The notes: generated by a model from the letters alone, not told the origin. DNA of 64,000 nucleotides from Reyranella soli (GCF_007992495.1 NZ_BKAJ01000037.1:62001-126000), one strand, 5' to 3'. Counted from the stretch's first letter, positions 46,464-55,927 are shown. Program-made: numbers and translations.

Positions 46464-47303
46464 TCAAAGGCGCGCTGCCTTGGCAGCGCGCCTTTTTCTT
46501 GCCGGACCGCGGGCCTCCAAGGTCGCGGTAAACCGCGACCCACCCGCATCAAGATTCATGAGCGGACCTGGAGGTCCGCGCTCCGGCAAGAAGACCTCTT
46601 CCAACGTCAGATTCTCCGGCGCCTCCTCGCGCGCGGACAACAGCTCGACCAGGCCCGCCAGGTGCTGGCGCATCAGGGCCCGCGCCTTGTCTGTGTCGCC
46701 CGCCAGCACCGCCTTGACGATATCGCCGTGATCGTGCGGGCCAGCGCAATTGTGCAGCGCCGGCGGCGCGAACAGCGAGAAGTGCAGCGAGGAGCGCGGC
46801 AGCAGGGTCCGTAGCGTGCGCGACAATTGCTCGTTGCCGCTGAGCTCGGCCAGCAACGCGTGGAACTCCGTCGACAGGCCGAACAGCCGGCTGCGGTCGC
46901 CGCTCTTCACCGCCGAGCGCTCCTCGGCGACATGCGCCCGAAGCTTCTGGGCCGAGCCGTTGGCCGTGACGCGCGCCAGCCTGGCAACGACGGCGTCCTC
47001 CAGGATGCCGCGCACTTCGTAGAGCTCGCGCAGCTCCTCGACCGACGGCGCCGGCACGAAGGTGCCGCGGTTGGGCACGGCCTCCAGCCAGCGTTCGTGC
47101 ACCAGCCGGTGAAGGGCCTTGCGTACCCGCTCGCGGCTGACCTTGAGCAGGCGGGCGAGCACGGGCTCCTGCAGCTTGGTGCCGGGCCGCAGACGACCGC
47201 TCAGCATCGCCTGGCGGATCGCGCCGTAGACGGCGTCGTCGATCGCCACGTTGCCCTTGGGGCTGCGCCGCCGCGCCGTCGTCTTTGCCCGCCGTCGTGC
47301 CAT
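46464..47303 (-). CDS. GntR-family (FCD) transcriptional regulator with repeat-derived tail
   Basis: 279 residues from the ATG at 47303. N-terminal winged helix (about 20-85: AIRQAMLSGRLRPGTKLQEP, LLKVSRERVRKALHRL) and an all-helical FCD ligand domain (about 95-225) with metal-binding-type His residues (STEFHALLAEL, HDHGDIVKAV). The domain ends near residue 235. The last 40 residues are encoded by a family A palindrome and by the gap terminator, so the original stop seems lost. It is divergent from the ureide transport genes and should bind the paired palindromes at 47333-47366. Confidence 0.88.
   Translation of the reverse strand: MARRRAKTTARRRSPKGNVAIDDAVYGAIRQAMLSGRLRPGTKLQEPVLARLLKVSRERVRKALHRLVHERWLEAVPNRGTFVPAPSVEELRELYEVRGILEDAVVARLARVTANGSAQKLRAHVAEERSAVKSGDRSRLFGLSTEFHALLAELSGNEQLSRTLRTLLPRSSLHFSLFAPPALHNCAGPHDHGDIVKAVLAGDTDKARALMRQHLAGLVELLSAREEAPENLTLEEVFLPERGPPGPLMNLDAGGSRFTATLEARGPARKRRAAKAARL
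46466..46497 (+). terminator. Intrinsic terminator of tkt-gap
   Basis: AAGGCGCGCTGCC-TT-GGCAGCGCGCC followed by TTTTT, a near-ideal plus-strand terminator. The complementary strand also offers an A-rich/T-rich symmetry, so it may work both ways; the last dozen codons of the convergent GntR gene lie inside it. Confidence 0.88.
46501..46587. repeat. Family A interspersed palindrome, locus 4 (interrupted)
   Basis: Outer frame GCCGGACCGCGGGCCTCC at the left and GGAGGTCCGCGCTCCGGC at the right, with a clean GCGGACC-TGGA-GGTCCGC hairpin in the right half. The left half is broken by an extra hairpin GGTCGCGG-TAAA-CCGCGACC. It overlaps the 3' coding end of the GntR gene. Confidence 0.75.
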
Positions 47304-47332
47304 CTGCCCGCTCACTGCGCCCCATTCACAAA

Positions 47333-47366
47333 TAATGTGCACATTCTCTAGACAGATGTGCACATC
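47333..47366. promoter_or_regulatory. Twin 12-bp palindromic operators
   Basis: Two perfect palindromes, AATGTGCACATT (47333-47344) and GATGTGCACATC (47355-47366), share the core ATGTGCACAT. Their centres are 22 bases apart, two helical turns, so two regulator dimers would bind on the same face. They sit in the 153-base divergent promoter between the GntR gene (start 47303) and the ABC operon (start 47457), as expected for autoregulation and operon control. Confidence 0.8.
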
Positions 47367-47456
47367 CAAGCAAACCTGCCGTCGATCTAGCGTGTTCCGT
47401 GCCAGCCGGGCCTTGGCACGCAGCTTGCGTTGCGTACCGCGGGGGAGGAAGCAGGT

Positions 47457-48581
<1,125 letters not shown>

Positions 48582-48585
48582 CTCC

Positions 48586-49608
48586 ATGATCTTCAATCGT
48601 CGAAGCCTGCTCGCCGGCGTCACCGCGCTCGGCGGCGCGTCGTTCCTGCCTGGAATCGCCCACGCCAAGGGCAGCGTCATCGCCACCACCTACCCCGGCA
48701 CCTGGGAAGACGCCTATCGCACGGTCGTTGCCCCGATGCTGAAGAAGAAGGACGACATCGACCTCGAGCTGGCGCCGCTGTTCGCCATGGACCAGATTGG
48801 CAAGGCCAAGGCGGCCCGCGGCGCGCCGCCGTTCGACGTCTTCGTGCTCGATCCCGGCCCGCGCATCGTCGGCCTGGAAGGCGGCCTGTTCGAGAAGTTC
48901 GACGCCACGAAGCTCGGCAACCTTTCCAAGCTGCCGGCGGGCTTCACCGACGACGTCGGCGTCCATGTCAGCGCCCAGGTCGTGGGCATCGCCTACAATC
49001 CCAAGAAGCTGCCGGCGCCCAAGGGCTGGGGCGACCTGCTCAAGGATCCGTGGGTGTCGCGGCTCGGCATCACCGGCTTCCAGACGACCTTCGGCACCTC
49101 GTCGCTGATTGAGCTGTCGAAGCTGTTCGGCGGCTCGCTGACCAACGTCGATCCCGCCCTGGTCGAGCTCAAGAAGGTACTGCCCAAGATCGCCGCGGTC
49201 GGCCTGCCGGCGGCGATGCCGGGCCTGTTCCAGCAAGGCCAGTGCGACGTGATGTACACCAACACCCAGACCGTCGCGACGCTCAAGGGCAAGGGCGTCG
49301 ATGTCGAGTTCGTGAAGCCCGAGAGCGGCGCCATCACCTTCTTCACGACCATGCACATCGCCAAGGGCAGCGGCGATATCGGCAATGCCTACAAGTATCT
49401 CGACCTGGTCATCAGCAAGGAAGCGCAGGAGGCGCTGACCAAGCCGCCCTACAACTTCCTGCCCGTCAACAAGGACGTGCCCCTGGCGGCCGACATGCCG
49501 ATGAAGAACCTCGACGAGATGGCCAACTACGTCCAGCACGACTGGGCGAAGATCAACCCCCTGCGCGCCGCCTGGATCGAGAAGTTCAACAAGGAAATGG
49601 CGAAGTGA
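48586..49608 (+). CDS. Extracellular solute-binding protein (PotD-like)
   Basis: 340 residues. Twin-arginine leader NRRSLLAGVTALGGAS with cleavage after AHA near residue 27, so export by Tat is likely. The mature protein has family 1 binding-protein features (TTYPGTWEDAYR, FDVFVLDPGPR, VGIAYNPKKLP). Captures the substrate of the ABC importer encoded on both sides. GGAGTAGC precedes the ATG, five bases after the ATPase stop. Followed by a palindromic repeat inside the operon. Confidence 0.9.
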   Translation: MIFNRRSLLAGVTALGGASFLPGIAHAKGSVIATTYPGTWEDAYRTVVAPMLKKKDDIDLELAPLFAMDQIGKAKAARGAPPFDVFVLDPGPRIVGLEGGLFEKFDATKLGNLSKLPAGFTDDVGVHVSAQVVGIAYNPKKLPAPKGWGDLLKDPWVSRLGITGFQTTFGTSSLIELSKLFGGSLTNVDPALVELKKVLPKIAAVGLPAAMPGLFQQGQCDVMYTNTQTVATLKGKGVDVEFVKPESGAITFFTTMHIAKGSGDIGNAYKYLDLVISKEAQEALTKPPYNFLPVNKDVPLAADMPMKNLDEMANYVQHDWAKINPLRAAWIEKFNKEMAK

Positions 49609-49630
49609 TCGTAGGCCCGTCACATCCTCT

Positions 49631-49740
49631 CATGTTCCTCTCCCCCTTGGGGGAGAGGTTAGGTGAGGGGGTTCAACGTGAAGATTTCCTCCTGCATCAC
49701 CCCCTCACCCAGCCTCTCCCCCAAGGGGGAGAGGAGCATG
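49631..49740. repeat. Interspersed palindrome, family B (complete)
   Basis: Left part CCTCTCCCCC-TT-GGGGGAGAGG plus GGTGAGGGGG; right part CCCCCTCACC plus CCTCTCCCCC-AA-GGGGGAGAGG. The whole is an imperfect 110-base palindrome starting and ending in CATG. It separates the binding-protein and first permease genes of one operon. The type is common in Alphaproteobacteria. A half copy lies at 52915-52949. Confidence 0.8.
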
Positions 49741-49756
49741 ACGGCGGGTGAGGAGT

Positions 49757-50641
49757 ATGACGTCGGCTGTCGTCACCGCCGAAATTTATGGTGAACGGCG
49801 CTCGCTGCGCCTCGCCGAGTGGCAGCTCGCCCTGCCGCTTGCGCTGGCGTTCGCGGCGCTCTTCCTGGCGCCATTGCTGCTGCTGGTCGCGACCAGTTTC
49901 TTCAACGACGACAAGATCACCGAGCCAGGCTTCGCGAGCTGGGCGAAATTCTTCGGCGATCCCTTCAACTACAAGGTCATCGCCGACACCCTGCTCCTGG
50001 GGCTGAAGACCGTCTGCGCCACGGTGATCGTCGGCTACCCGCTGGCGCTGGTCTACATGGACCTCAGCCCACGCCTGCAGAAGGTGCTGCTGTTCATCAT
50101 CATCATGCCGATGCTGCTGTCGGTCGTGGTGCGCACTTTCGCCTGGATCGTCGTGCTCGGCCGCGAGGGCGTGGTCAATCAGGCGCTGCTGGGGCTCGGC
50201 GTGATCTCCGAGCCGCTGCGCCTGCTGCAGACCGAGCTCGGTCTGGTGATCTCGCTGACCCAGATCGAGATGCCGCTGATGCTGCTGCCGCTGATCAGCG
50301 TGATGTCGCGCCTCGACCCCAACCTGCGCGACGCCTCGGCGGCGCTCGGCGCCTCGCGCTGGCGCACGCTGTTCACGGTGATCGTGCCACTCTCCGCACC
50401 CGGCCTGGTCGCCGGATGCCTGCTGGTCTTCGCCAGCTCCACCACCGCCTTCATCTCGCAGACCGTGATCGGCGGCGTGCGGCTGATCTACCTGCCGCTG
50501 GTGATCTGGCAGCAGTCTCTGGTCGTCTATCACTGGCCGCTCGCCGCCGTTGCCTCGCTGTCGCTGGTGGTCTCGGTCCTGACGGTGATCGCCGCCCTTT
50601 CCTACCTCGGCCGGCGCTCAAGCCGGCATCTGCAGGGGTAG
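49757..50641 (+). CDS. ABC transporter permease (PotB-like)
   Basis: 294 residues with six membrane helices. The EAA loop, which docks the ATPase, is DASAALGASRWRTLFTVIVP near 190-210. The ATG at 49757 follows AGGAG and is preferred to a start three codons upstream. Forms the membrane channel with the next gene's product. Preceded by a family B palindrome, which might damp its expression relative to the binding protein. Confidence 0.92.
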   Translation: MTSAVVTAEIYGERRSLRLAEWQLALPLALAFAALFLAPLLLLVATSFFNDDKITEPGFASWAKFFGDPFNYKVIADTLLLGLKTVCATVIVGYPLALVYMDLSPRLQKVLLFIIIMPMLLSVVVRTFAWIVVLGREGVVNQALLGLGVISEPLRLLQTELGLVISLTQIEMPLMLLPLISVMSRLDPNLRDASAALGASRWRTLFTVIVPLSAPGLVAGCLLVFASSTTAFISQTVIGGVRLIYLPLVIWQQSLVVYHWPLAAVASLSLVVSVLTVIAALSYLGRRSSRHLQG

Positions 50642-50645
50642 AGCG

Positions 50646-51467
50646 ATGGGCCGGCGGCAGAGCTTTTCCGACCTCTCCTACAGCCTGGTGATCGGCGGCA
50701 TCGCGATCCTGGCCGTGCTGATCATCGTCTCGCCGGTCGTGATCGCCCTCATGACGTCCTTCACCGCGGGCCGCTCGCTGAAGTTCCCGCCGACCGGCTT
50801 CTCCTTCGGCTGGTATGAGCAGCTGTTCGATGCCACGCAGTCACGGCAGATCCATCGCGCCGCCGGCAACTCCCTGGAAGTGGCGGCGATGTCGACCCTG
50901 ATCGGCGTCGTGCTGGCGACGCTGGCCGCGCTCGGCATCGCGCGCAACCGCGCCCGCTCGGCGCGCTTTGCCGACAATCTCTTCATGTCGCCGTTGGTGC
51001 TGCCCGGCATCACCTTCGGGCTGGCGGCGCTGGTCTACTTCTCGACCCTGGGATTCCGCCCCTCGCTCAACCTGATGATTGCCGGGCACCTGATCGTCAC
51101 CATGCCCTTCATCCTGCGCACCACGACCGCGAGCCTCTCGCAACTCGATCCTGCCCTGCTCGATTCCTCGCAGAGCCTCGGCGCCTCGTGGTTCTACACC
51201 CTGCGGCGCGTGACCCTGCCGCTGATCTTCCCCGGCATCGCCGCCGGCGCGTTCCTCGCCTTCATGGCCTCGATCGACAACGTGCCGGTGTCGCTGTTCC
51301 TGTCCAATGCCCGCACCGACACGCTGCCGATCCGCATGTGGGGGATGATGGAATCCACGCTCGACGTGCGGGTCGCGGCGGTGTCCGGCGTCTTGATCGC
51401 CGCCGCTTTCGTGCTGATGCTGATCATGGAATGGACGGTGGGCCTCACCCGCCGCATGCGCGACTAG
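50646..51467 (+). CDS. ABC transporter permease (PotC-like)
   Basis: 273 residues with six membrane helices and the EAA loop LDSSQSLGASWFYTLRRVTLP. Starts four bases after the first permease. The two permeases form the heterodimeric channel typical of polyamine-class importers. Followed ten bases later by allA, which ties the importer to ureide catabolism. Confidence 0.92.
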   Translation: MGRRQSFSDLSYSLVIGGIAILAVLIIVSPVVIALMTSFTAGRSLKFPPTGFSFGWYEQLFDATQSRQIHRAAGNSLEVAAMSTLIGVVLATLAALGIARNRARSARFADNLFMSPLVLPGITFGLAALVYFSTLGFRPSLNLMIAGHLIVTMPFILRTTTASLSQLDPALLDSSQSLGASWFYTLRRVTLPLIFPGIAAGAFLAFMASIDNVPVSLFLSNARTDTLPIRMWGMMESTLDVRVAAVSGVLIAAAFVLMLIMEWTVGLTRRMRD

Positions 51468-51477
51468 GGAGTGAACG

Positions 51478-51951
51478 ATGGAGATCGTGCCTCAGCCCCT
51501 CACCCGGGAGGCTTTCGCGCCGTTCGGCGACGTCATCGACGTACCGAGCGAGCCCGGCCGTCAGTACTACGAAGATGCACTCGGCAATCTGCGTCCCAGC
51601 GCGCATCCCAGCCTGTCCATGAGCCTCAAGGCCGAGACTCCCAACCGGCCGCTCAAGGCCGACCTGCTGGAGCGCCACGAATACTCGTCCCAGACCTTCG
51701 TGCCGATCGACGTGGCGCGCTGGCTGATCGTGGTGGCGCCGCACGCCGCGGCGGGCGGTCCCGACCTCGCAGGCGTCCGGGCGTTCATTGCCACCGGCCA
51801 GCAGGGCGTCACCTACAAGCCCAACACCTGGCATCACGGGCTCACCGTCCTCGACAAGCCCGGCCGCTTCGCCGTCTTCATGTGGCGCGACGGCGGCAAG
51901 GGCGACGAGGAGTTCGTGCCCGTAAAACCCTTCATCATCCGCATACCCTGA
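51478..51951 (+). CDS. allA: Ureidoglycolate lyase
   Basis: 157 residues, cupin fold. Typical text: PQPLTREAFAPFGDVID, SSQTFVPIDVARWLIVVAP, GVTYKPNTWHHGLTVL. AllA splits ureidoglycolate into glyoxylate and urea, the last step of allantoin breakdown in many bacteria. GGGAGTGAACG lies before the ATG. Sits between the importer and two PuuE-type genes in one transcript. Confidence 0.92.
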   Translation: MEIVPQPLTREAFAPFGDVIDVPSEPGRQYYEDALGNLRPSAHPSLSMSLKAETPNRPLKADLLERHEYSSQTFVPIDVARWLIVVAPHAAAGGPDLAGVRAFIATGQQGVTYKPNTWHHGLTVLDKPGRFAVFMWRDGGKGDEEFVPVKPFIIRIP

Positions 51952-51968
51952 CTCCGGAGAGACGTGCG

Positions 51969-52889
51969 ATGTACAAGCCGCGCCGCGATTTCGTGGGCTA
52001 TGGCGCCAACATGCCCGATCCGAAATGGCCCAATGGCGCGCGGCTCGCAGTCAACTTCGTCATGAACTACGAAGAGGGCTCCGAGCCTTCGATCCAGGAC
52101 GGCGAGGATCACAGCGACACCGGTCTCAGCGAGGCGCATGGCATGGGCCAGACGGTGAACGGCCGCGACCTCGCCGCGGAGAGCCTGTTCGAGTACGGCA
52201 GCCGTATCGGCTTCTGGCGCCTGATGCGCATCTTCGAGGAGCGCAAGCTGCCGATGACGGTCTACGGCTGCGGACTGGCCTTCGAGCGCAATCCCGAAGC
52301 ATCGGCCGCGATCGCCAAAGCCGGCCACGACATCTGCTCGCACGGCTGGCGCTGGATCAAGCATTACGAGCTCAGCGAGGCCGACGAGCGCGACCATATC
52401 GCCAAGGCCATCGCCTCGACCGAGAAGATGATCGGCCGGCGGCCCGAAGGCTGGTACTGCCGCTATGGGCCGGGCGAGAACACGCGCCGCCTGGTCGTCG
52501 AGGAAGGCGGCTTCGAGTACGACAGCGACTACTACGGCGACGAGCTGCCATTCTGGCTGAATGTCGACGGCAAGGGCCATCTGGTCGTGCCCTACTCGCT
52601 CACCACCAACGACGGCAAGTACATGGTGGGCATCGGCAACGCCGAGCAGTGGTTCACCCTGCTGAAGGATTCCTTCGACATGCTGTACCGCGAGGGCCGG
52701 ACGCAGCCGCGCATGATGTCGGTCGGCATGCACATGCGCGTCATCGGCCATCCCGGCCGCGCCGTCGGCCTGGAACGGCTGCTTGACTATATGCAGAAGC
52801 ACGACGGTGTGTGGATCACCAAGCGCGTCGAGATCGCCCGGCACTGGACCGAGACGCACCCGTATCCGGGCAAGGGGTTGAATGAGTAG
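51969..52889 (+). CDS. puuE: Allantoinase of the PuuE polysaccharide-deacetylase family, copy 1
   Basis: 306 residues. The sequence RLAVNFVMNYEEGSEPSIQDG at the N-terminus, YGCGLAFERNPEA, CSHGWRWIKHY and YCRYGPGENTRRL match the PuuE family, which hydrolyses allantoin without the metal used by classical allantoinases. GGAGAG precedes the ATG. A paralogue with the same layout lies at 53298. A close relation to cytidine-type or other deacetylases cannot be excluded, but allA beside it supports ureide work. Confidence 0.88.
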   Translation: MYKPRRDFVGYGANMPDPKWPNGARLAVNFVMNYEEGSEPSIQDGEDHSDTGLSEAHGMGQTVNGRDLAAESLFEYGSRIGFWRLMRIFEERKLPMTVYGCGLAFERNPEASAAIAKAGHDICSHGWRWIKHYELSEADERDHIAKAIASTEKMIGRRPEGWYCRYGPGENTRRLVVEEGGFEYDSDYYGDELPFWLNVDGKGHLVVPYSLTTNDGKYMVGIGNAEQWFTLLKDSFDMLYREGRTQPRMMSVGMHMRVIGHPGRAVGLERLLDYMQKHDGVWITKRVEIARHWTETHPYPGKGLNE

Positions 52890-52914
52890 TGGTACTTCCC
52901 GACCTCTCCGACCC

Positions 52915-52949
52915 CATGTTCCCCTCCCCCTAGCGGGGGAGAGGAGCGC
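52915..52949. repeat. Family B palindrome, half copy
   Basis: CATGTTCCCCTCCCCC followed by TAGC and GGGGGAGAGGAGC, a single hairpin matching one arm of the complete repeat at 49631-49740. It lies between puuE copy 1 and the next gene and provides part of the upstream open frame of that gene. Confidence 0.7.
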
Positions 52950-52968
52950 TGCGCTAATTGGACGCCTG

Positions 52969-53301
52969 ATGATCAGACCTGTGATCCTGGTGCGCGATTG
53001 GCGTTCGACCGAGGAAGCGCTGCAAGCCGCGCGCGCCGACGGCACCTCGCCTATCCTGATCACGCCCGAGGGCGCCGCCTCGTTCTACGGCGCGGGCTAT
53101 CTCGGGGCACTGCAGCAGCGCGCCGAGAGCGAGTTCCCCGACGTCACCTTCGAGCTGGTCGTCGATTGCGGCGACGCGCCGGGCCACGCGCTCGCCTGCC
53201 TGCGCTCCGGCGTGAAGCGCATCTCGATGCGCGAGCATAACGACAAGATCGCCGACATCGCCCGGCAGATGGGCGCCCAATTGATAAGGAGACCGAAATG
53301 A
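52969..53301 (+). CDS. Hypothetical protein between the two PuuE genes
   Basis: 110 residues from the ATG at 52969; the open frame reaches back to 52882 but that part is repeat DNA. Compact alpha/beta look: IRPVILVRDWRSTEEALQAA, FYGAGYLGALQQ, FELVVDCGDAPGHALACLR. Its stop overlaps the next start by four bases, so it is coupled with puuE copy 2. No known function; its place suggests a part in ureide metabolism, by context only. Confidence 0.6.
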   Translation: MIRPVILVRDWRSTEEALQAARADGTSPILITPEGAASFYGAGYLGALQQRAESEFPDVTFELVVDCGDAPGHALACLRSGVKRISMREHNDKIADIARQMGAQLIRRPK

Positions 53302-54221
53302 GCTGGCAGCCGACACGCGACCTCGTGGGCTATGGAGCCAACCCGCCCGATCCCAAGTGGCCGGACGGAGCCCGCATCGCGGTCAACTTCGTGGTGAACT
53401 ACGAGGAAGGGTCCGAACCGTCGGTGCAGGACGGCGAAGGCTACACCGAGACCGGGCTCACCGAATCCTCGACCTCCTCGCAAGGCCTCAAGGGCCGCGA
53501 CCTCGCCGCCGAAGGCATGTTCGAGTTCGGCGTCCGCGTCGGCTTCTGGCGCATCATGCGCGCCTTCCAGGAGCGCGGCCTGCCGCTCACCGTGTTCGGC
53601 TGCGCGCTGGCGCTGGAGCGCAACAAGCCGGCGGCCGAGGCGATCCGGCAGTCCGATTTCGACGTCTGCTGCCACGGCTGGCGCTGGGTGCGCCATTTCC
53701 AGCTGAGCGAAGCGGAGGAACGCGAGCACATCGCCAAGGCAGTGACGTCGCTGAAGCAGACCGTCGGCGAAGCGCCCGCCGGCTGGTATTGCCGCTATGG
53801 CCCCAGCGTCAACACGCGCCGCCTGCTGCTCGAGCATGGCGGCTTCACCTACGACAGCGACTACTACGGCGACGAGTTGCCGTTCTGGCAGACGGTCGAG
53901 GGCAAGCCCCACTTGGTCGTGCCCTATTCGCTCACCAACAACGATGGCAAATATGCCGCCGGCATGACCACTTCCGAGCAGTGGTTCACGCTCTGTCGCG
54001 ACGCCTTCGACGTCCTCTACAAGGAGGGCGCCACGATGCCCAAGATGATGTCGGTCGGCTTGCACCAGCGCCTGATCGGCCATCCCGGCCGCACAGCGGG
54101 ATTGTGGCGTCTACTCGACTACATCCAGCAGCAGAAGGGCGTCTGGGTGACCCGGCGGATCGACATAGCGAACCACTGGAAAACCACACACCCCTATCCG
54201 GGCAAGGGCTTGAACGAATAG
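53298..54221 (+). CDS. Allantoinase-like PuuE-family protein, copy 2
   Basis: 307 residues, collinear with copy 1 over the full length: RIAVNFVVNYEEGSEPSVQDG, FGCALALERNKPA, CCHGWRWVRHF, YCRYGPSVNTRRLL and the same ending HPYPGKGLNE. Differences cluster around residues 45-60 and in the His/Cys before HGWRW (Ser in copy 1, Cys here). It may prefer another cyclic amide or the other enantiomer. Overlaps the preceding gene by four bases. Confidence 0.85.
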   Translation: MSWQPTRDLVGYGANPPDPKWPDGARIAVNFVVNYEEGSEPSVQDGEGYTETGLTESSTSSQGLKGRDLAAEGMFEFGVRVGFWRIMRAFQERGLPLTVFGCALALERNKPAAEAIRQSDFDVCCHGWRWVRHFQLSEAEEREHIAKAVTSLKQTVGEAPAGWYCRYGPSVNTRRLLLEHGGFTYDSDYYGDELPFWQTVEGKPHLVVPYSLTNNDGKYAAGMTTSEQWFTLCRDAFDVLYKEGATMPKMMSVGLHQRLIGHPGRTAGLWRLLDYIQQQKGVWVTRRIDIANHWKTTHPYPGKGLNE

Positions 54222-54272
54222 CCCACCGCCGCTATCACCGGCCGCTGTCTAATGGACTATGGAGCGCAGGCC

Positions 54273-55193
54273 GTGAAAATCACCCGCACCGTCAAGAAAA
54301 TCCTGGATAACTACGAGAGCGATTGCCCCGGCACGAAGGCCAACCTGGCCCGCATCCTGATGCACGGCCGCCTGGGCGGCTCGGGCAAGATGCTGATCCT
54401 GCCGGTCGACCAGGGCTTCGAGCACGGTCCGGCTCGCTCGTTCGCGCCCAACCCGGACGCCTACGATCCGCACTATCACTATCAGCTCGCGATCGACGCC
54501 GGGCTGAACGCCTACGCCGCCCCGCTCGGCCCGCTCGAAGCGGGGGCCGACACCTTCGCCGGCGCCATCCCGACCATCCTCAAGCTCAACTCGGCCAACT
54601 CGCTGTCGACCAACAAGGACCAGGCGGTCACCGCGTCGGTAAATGACGCGCTGCGGCTGGGCTGCTCGGCGATCGGCTTCACGATCTATCCTGGGTCGGA
54701 AGATCAGTACGAGATGATGGAGGAGATTCGCCAGCTCGCCGAGGAGGCCAAGTCAGTCGGCCTCGCCGTCGTCATGTGGTCCTATCCGCGCGGCGGCAAG
54801 CTCGACAAGGCGGGCGAGACGGCGCTCGACGTCTGCGCCTACGCCGCCCACATGGCAGCCCTGCTCGGCGCCCACATCATCAAGGTCAAGCCGCCGACCG
54901 ACGTGCTGTGGCAGCCCGAGGCCAAGGCCGCCTACGAGAAGGCCAATGTCGACAAGTCGACCCTGGCGGCGCGCATCAAGCACATCATGCAGGCGACCTT
55001 CAACGGCCGGCGCATCGTCGTGTTCTCCGGCGGCGAGGCCAAGGACCTCGAAGGCCTGTTCACCGAGATCCGCGGCCTGCGCGACGGCGGCGCCAACGGC
55101 TCGATCATCGGCCGCAACACCTTCCAGCGCCCGCGCGAGCAGGCGCTCGATATGCTCGACAAGATCATCGGCATCTATCAGGGCAAGATGTAA
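54273..55193 (+). CDS. Class I fructose-bisphosphate aldolase (DhnA/archaeal type)
   Basis: 306 residues from a GTG preceded by GGAG at good distance; an ATG at 54252 is the alternative. MLILPVDQGFEHGPARSF near 40, GFTIYPGSEDQYEM, the Schiff-base lysine region HIIKVKPPTD and the phosphate site VVFSGGEAKD are DhnA signatures. Cleaves fructose-1,6-bisphosphate in glycolysis/gluconeogenesis. Starts about 50 bases after puuE copy 2, so probably transcribed with the ureide block as well. Confidence 0.9.
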   Translation: MKITRTVKKILDNYESDCPGTKANLARILMHGRLGGSGKMLILPVDQGFEHGPARSFAPNPDAYDPHYHYQLAIDAGLNAYAAPLGPLEAGADTFAGAIPTILKLNSANSLSTNKDQAVTASVNDALRLGCSAIGFTIYPGSEDQYEMMEEIRQLAEEAKSVGLAVVMWSYPRGGKLDKAGETALDVCAYAAHMAALLGAHIIKVKPPTDVLWQPEAKAAYEKANVDKSTLAARIKHIMQATFNGRRIVVFSGGEAKDLEGLFTEIRGLRDGGANGSIIGRNTFQRPREQALDMLDKIIGIYQGKM

Positions 55194-55260
55194 ACTCCTC
55201 GCATTTGCAGGGCTTCCGTCCCCGCTTGGGTAACCCTTTGGATACCCAACTGCTTCTTTG

Positions 55261-55293
55261 AAGGCCCGCCTTGGTAACTCGGCGGGCCTTTTT
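55261..55293 (+). terminator. Intrinsic terminator after the aldolase
   Basis: AAGGCCCGCC (55261-55270) pairs with GGCGGGCCTT (55281-55290) around a ten-base loop and is followed by TTT. A weaker stem TTGGGTA/TACCCAA lies just before it. It ends the transcript that covers the ABC importer, allA, puuE and aldolase genes. Confidence 0.85.
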
Positions 55294-55462
55294 CGCTGGA
55301 CTCGGCTTGGAAGTCCGGTGACTCGCTAACCGGCCTCCCTGACCTGGCTGTGCCAAAGCGGTGACAGGAACCTATTCGATCTCCAGACCGTTGATCGTCT
55401 TTAAGAAGACAGAATGATTGCGTAGCGAGGGTGTTCAAACATCTTGGCCTGGAGGAATAGAG

Positions 55463-55816
55463 ATGTTGAGGCTCTTTCCGAGACTGATGCTCGTCGTGGG
55501 CATCGGCATGATCGGGGCGGCATGCCAAGACGACGGCTATGGCGCACCGCGCGGCTACTATCAGCCGGCACCGACGGGCTACAATAGCGGCTACTATCCC
55601 GCACCTGCTCCACGCTATGGCTATTCGCAGCCTGCGCCGAGCTACAACTACGGAAATCAGGCCTGGTACAACCAGACTGACGGCCGTCGCTATACGACGG
55701 TGACCGTGACCAACCGTGGCCAGAACGGGTATCGTGACGACGTCGTTCAGCAGCAGGTTGTCTGCGGAAGCCAGTACTACGACGGCTACCGTACCCGCAC
55801 CGCACCTCGGTGCTGA
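55463..55816 (+). CDS. Small tyrosine/proline-rich lipoprotein
   Basis: 117 residues. Leader MLRLFPRLMLVVGIGMIGAACQ with a plausible lipobox (GAAC, Cys21). The mature part is rich in Tyr, Pro and Gly (RGYYQPAPTGYNSGYYPAPA) and then has a small beta-like segment with two cysteines (VVCGSQYYDGY, ending RC). GGAGGAATAG precedes the ATG. Probably an outer-membrane or periplasmic protein of unknown role. Confidence 0.6.
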   Translation: MLRLFPRLMLVVGIGMIGAACQDDGYGAPRGYYQPAPTGYNSGYYPAPAPRYGYSQPAPSYNYGNQAWYNQTDGRRYTTVTVTNRGQNGYRDDVVQQQVVCGSQYYDGYRTRTAPRC

Positions 55817-55927
55817 TCGCATCCCGGCGCGCGTTCATATGAACCGCGCATCCGGCGAGCTGTCCTGGAGCACGCCGTCTCGCGGAGGCAAAGGGTCTCC
55901 GCGCCAACCCGTCGGCATTGGTCGATA

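Noticed and set aside
49620-49756. CRISPR array (repeated CCTCTCCCCC strings)
   Set aside because: There are only two inverted copies and no regular spacers; it is a palindromic interspersed repeat.
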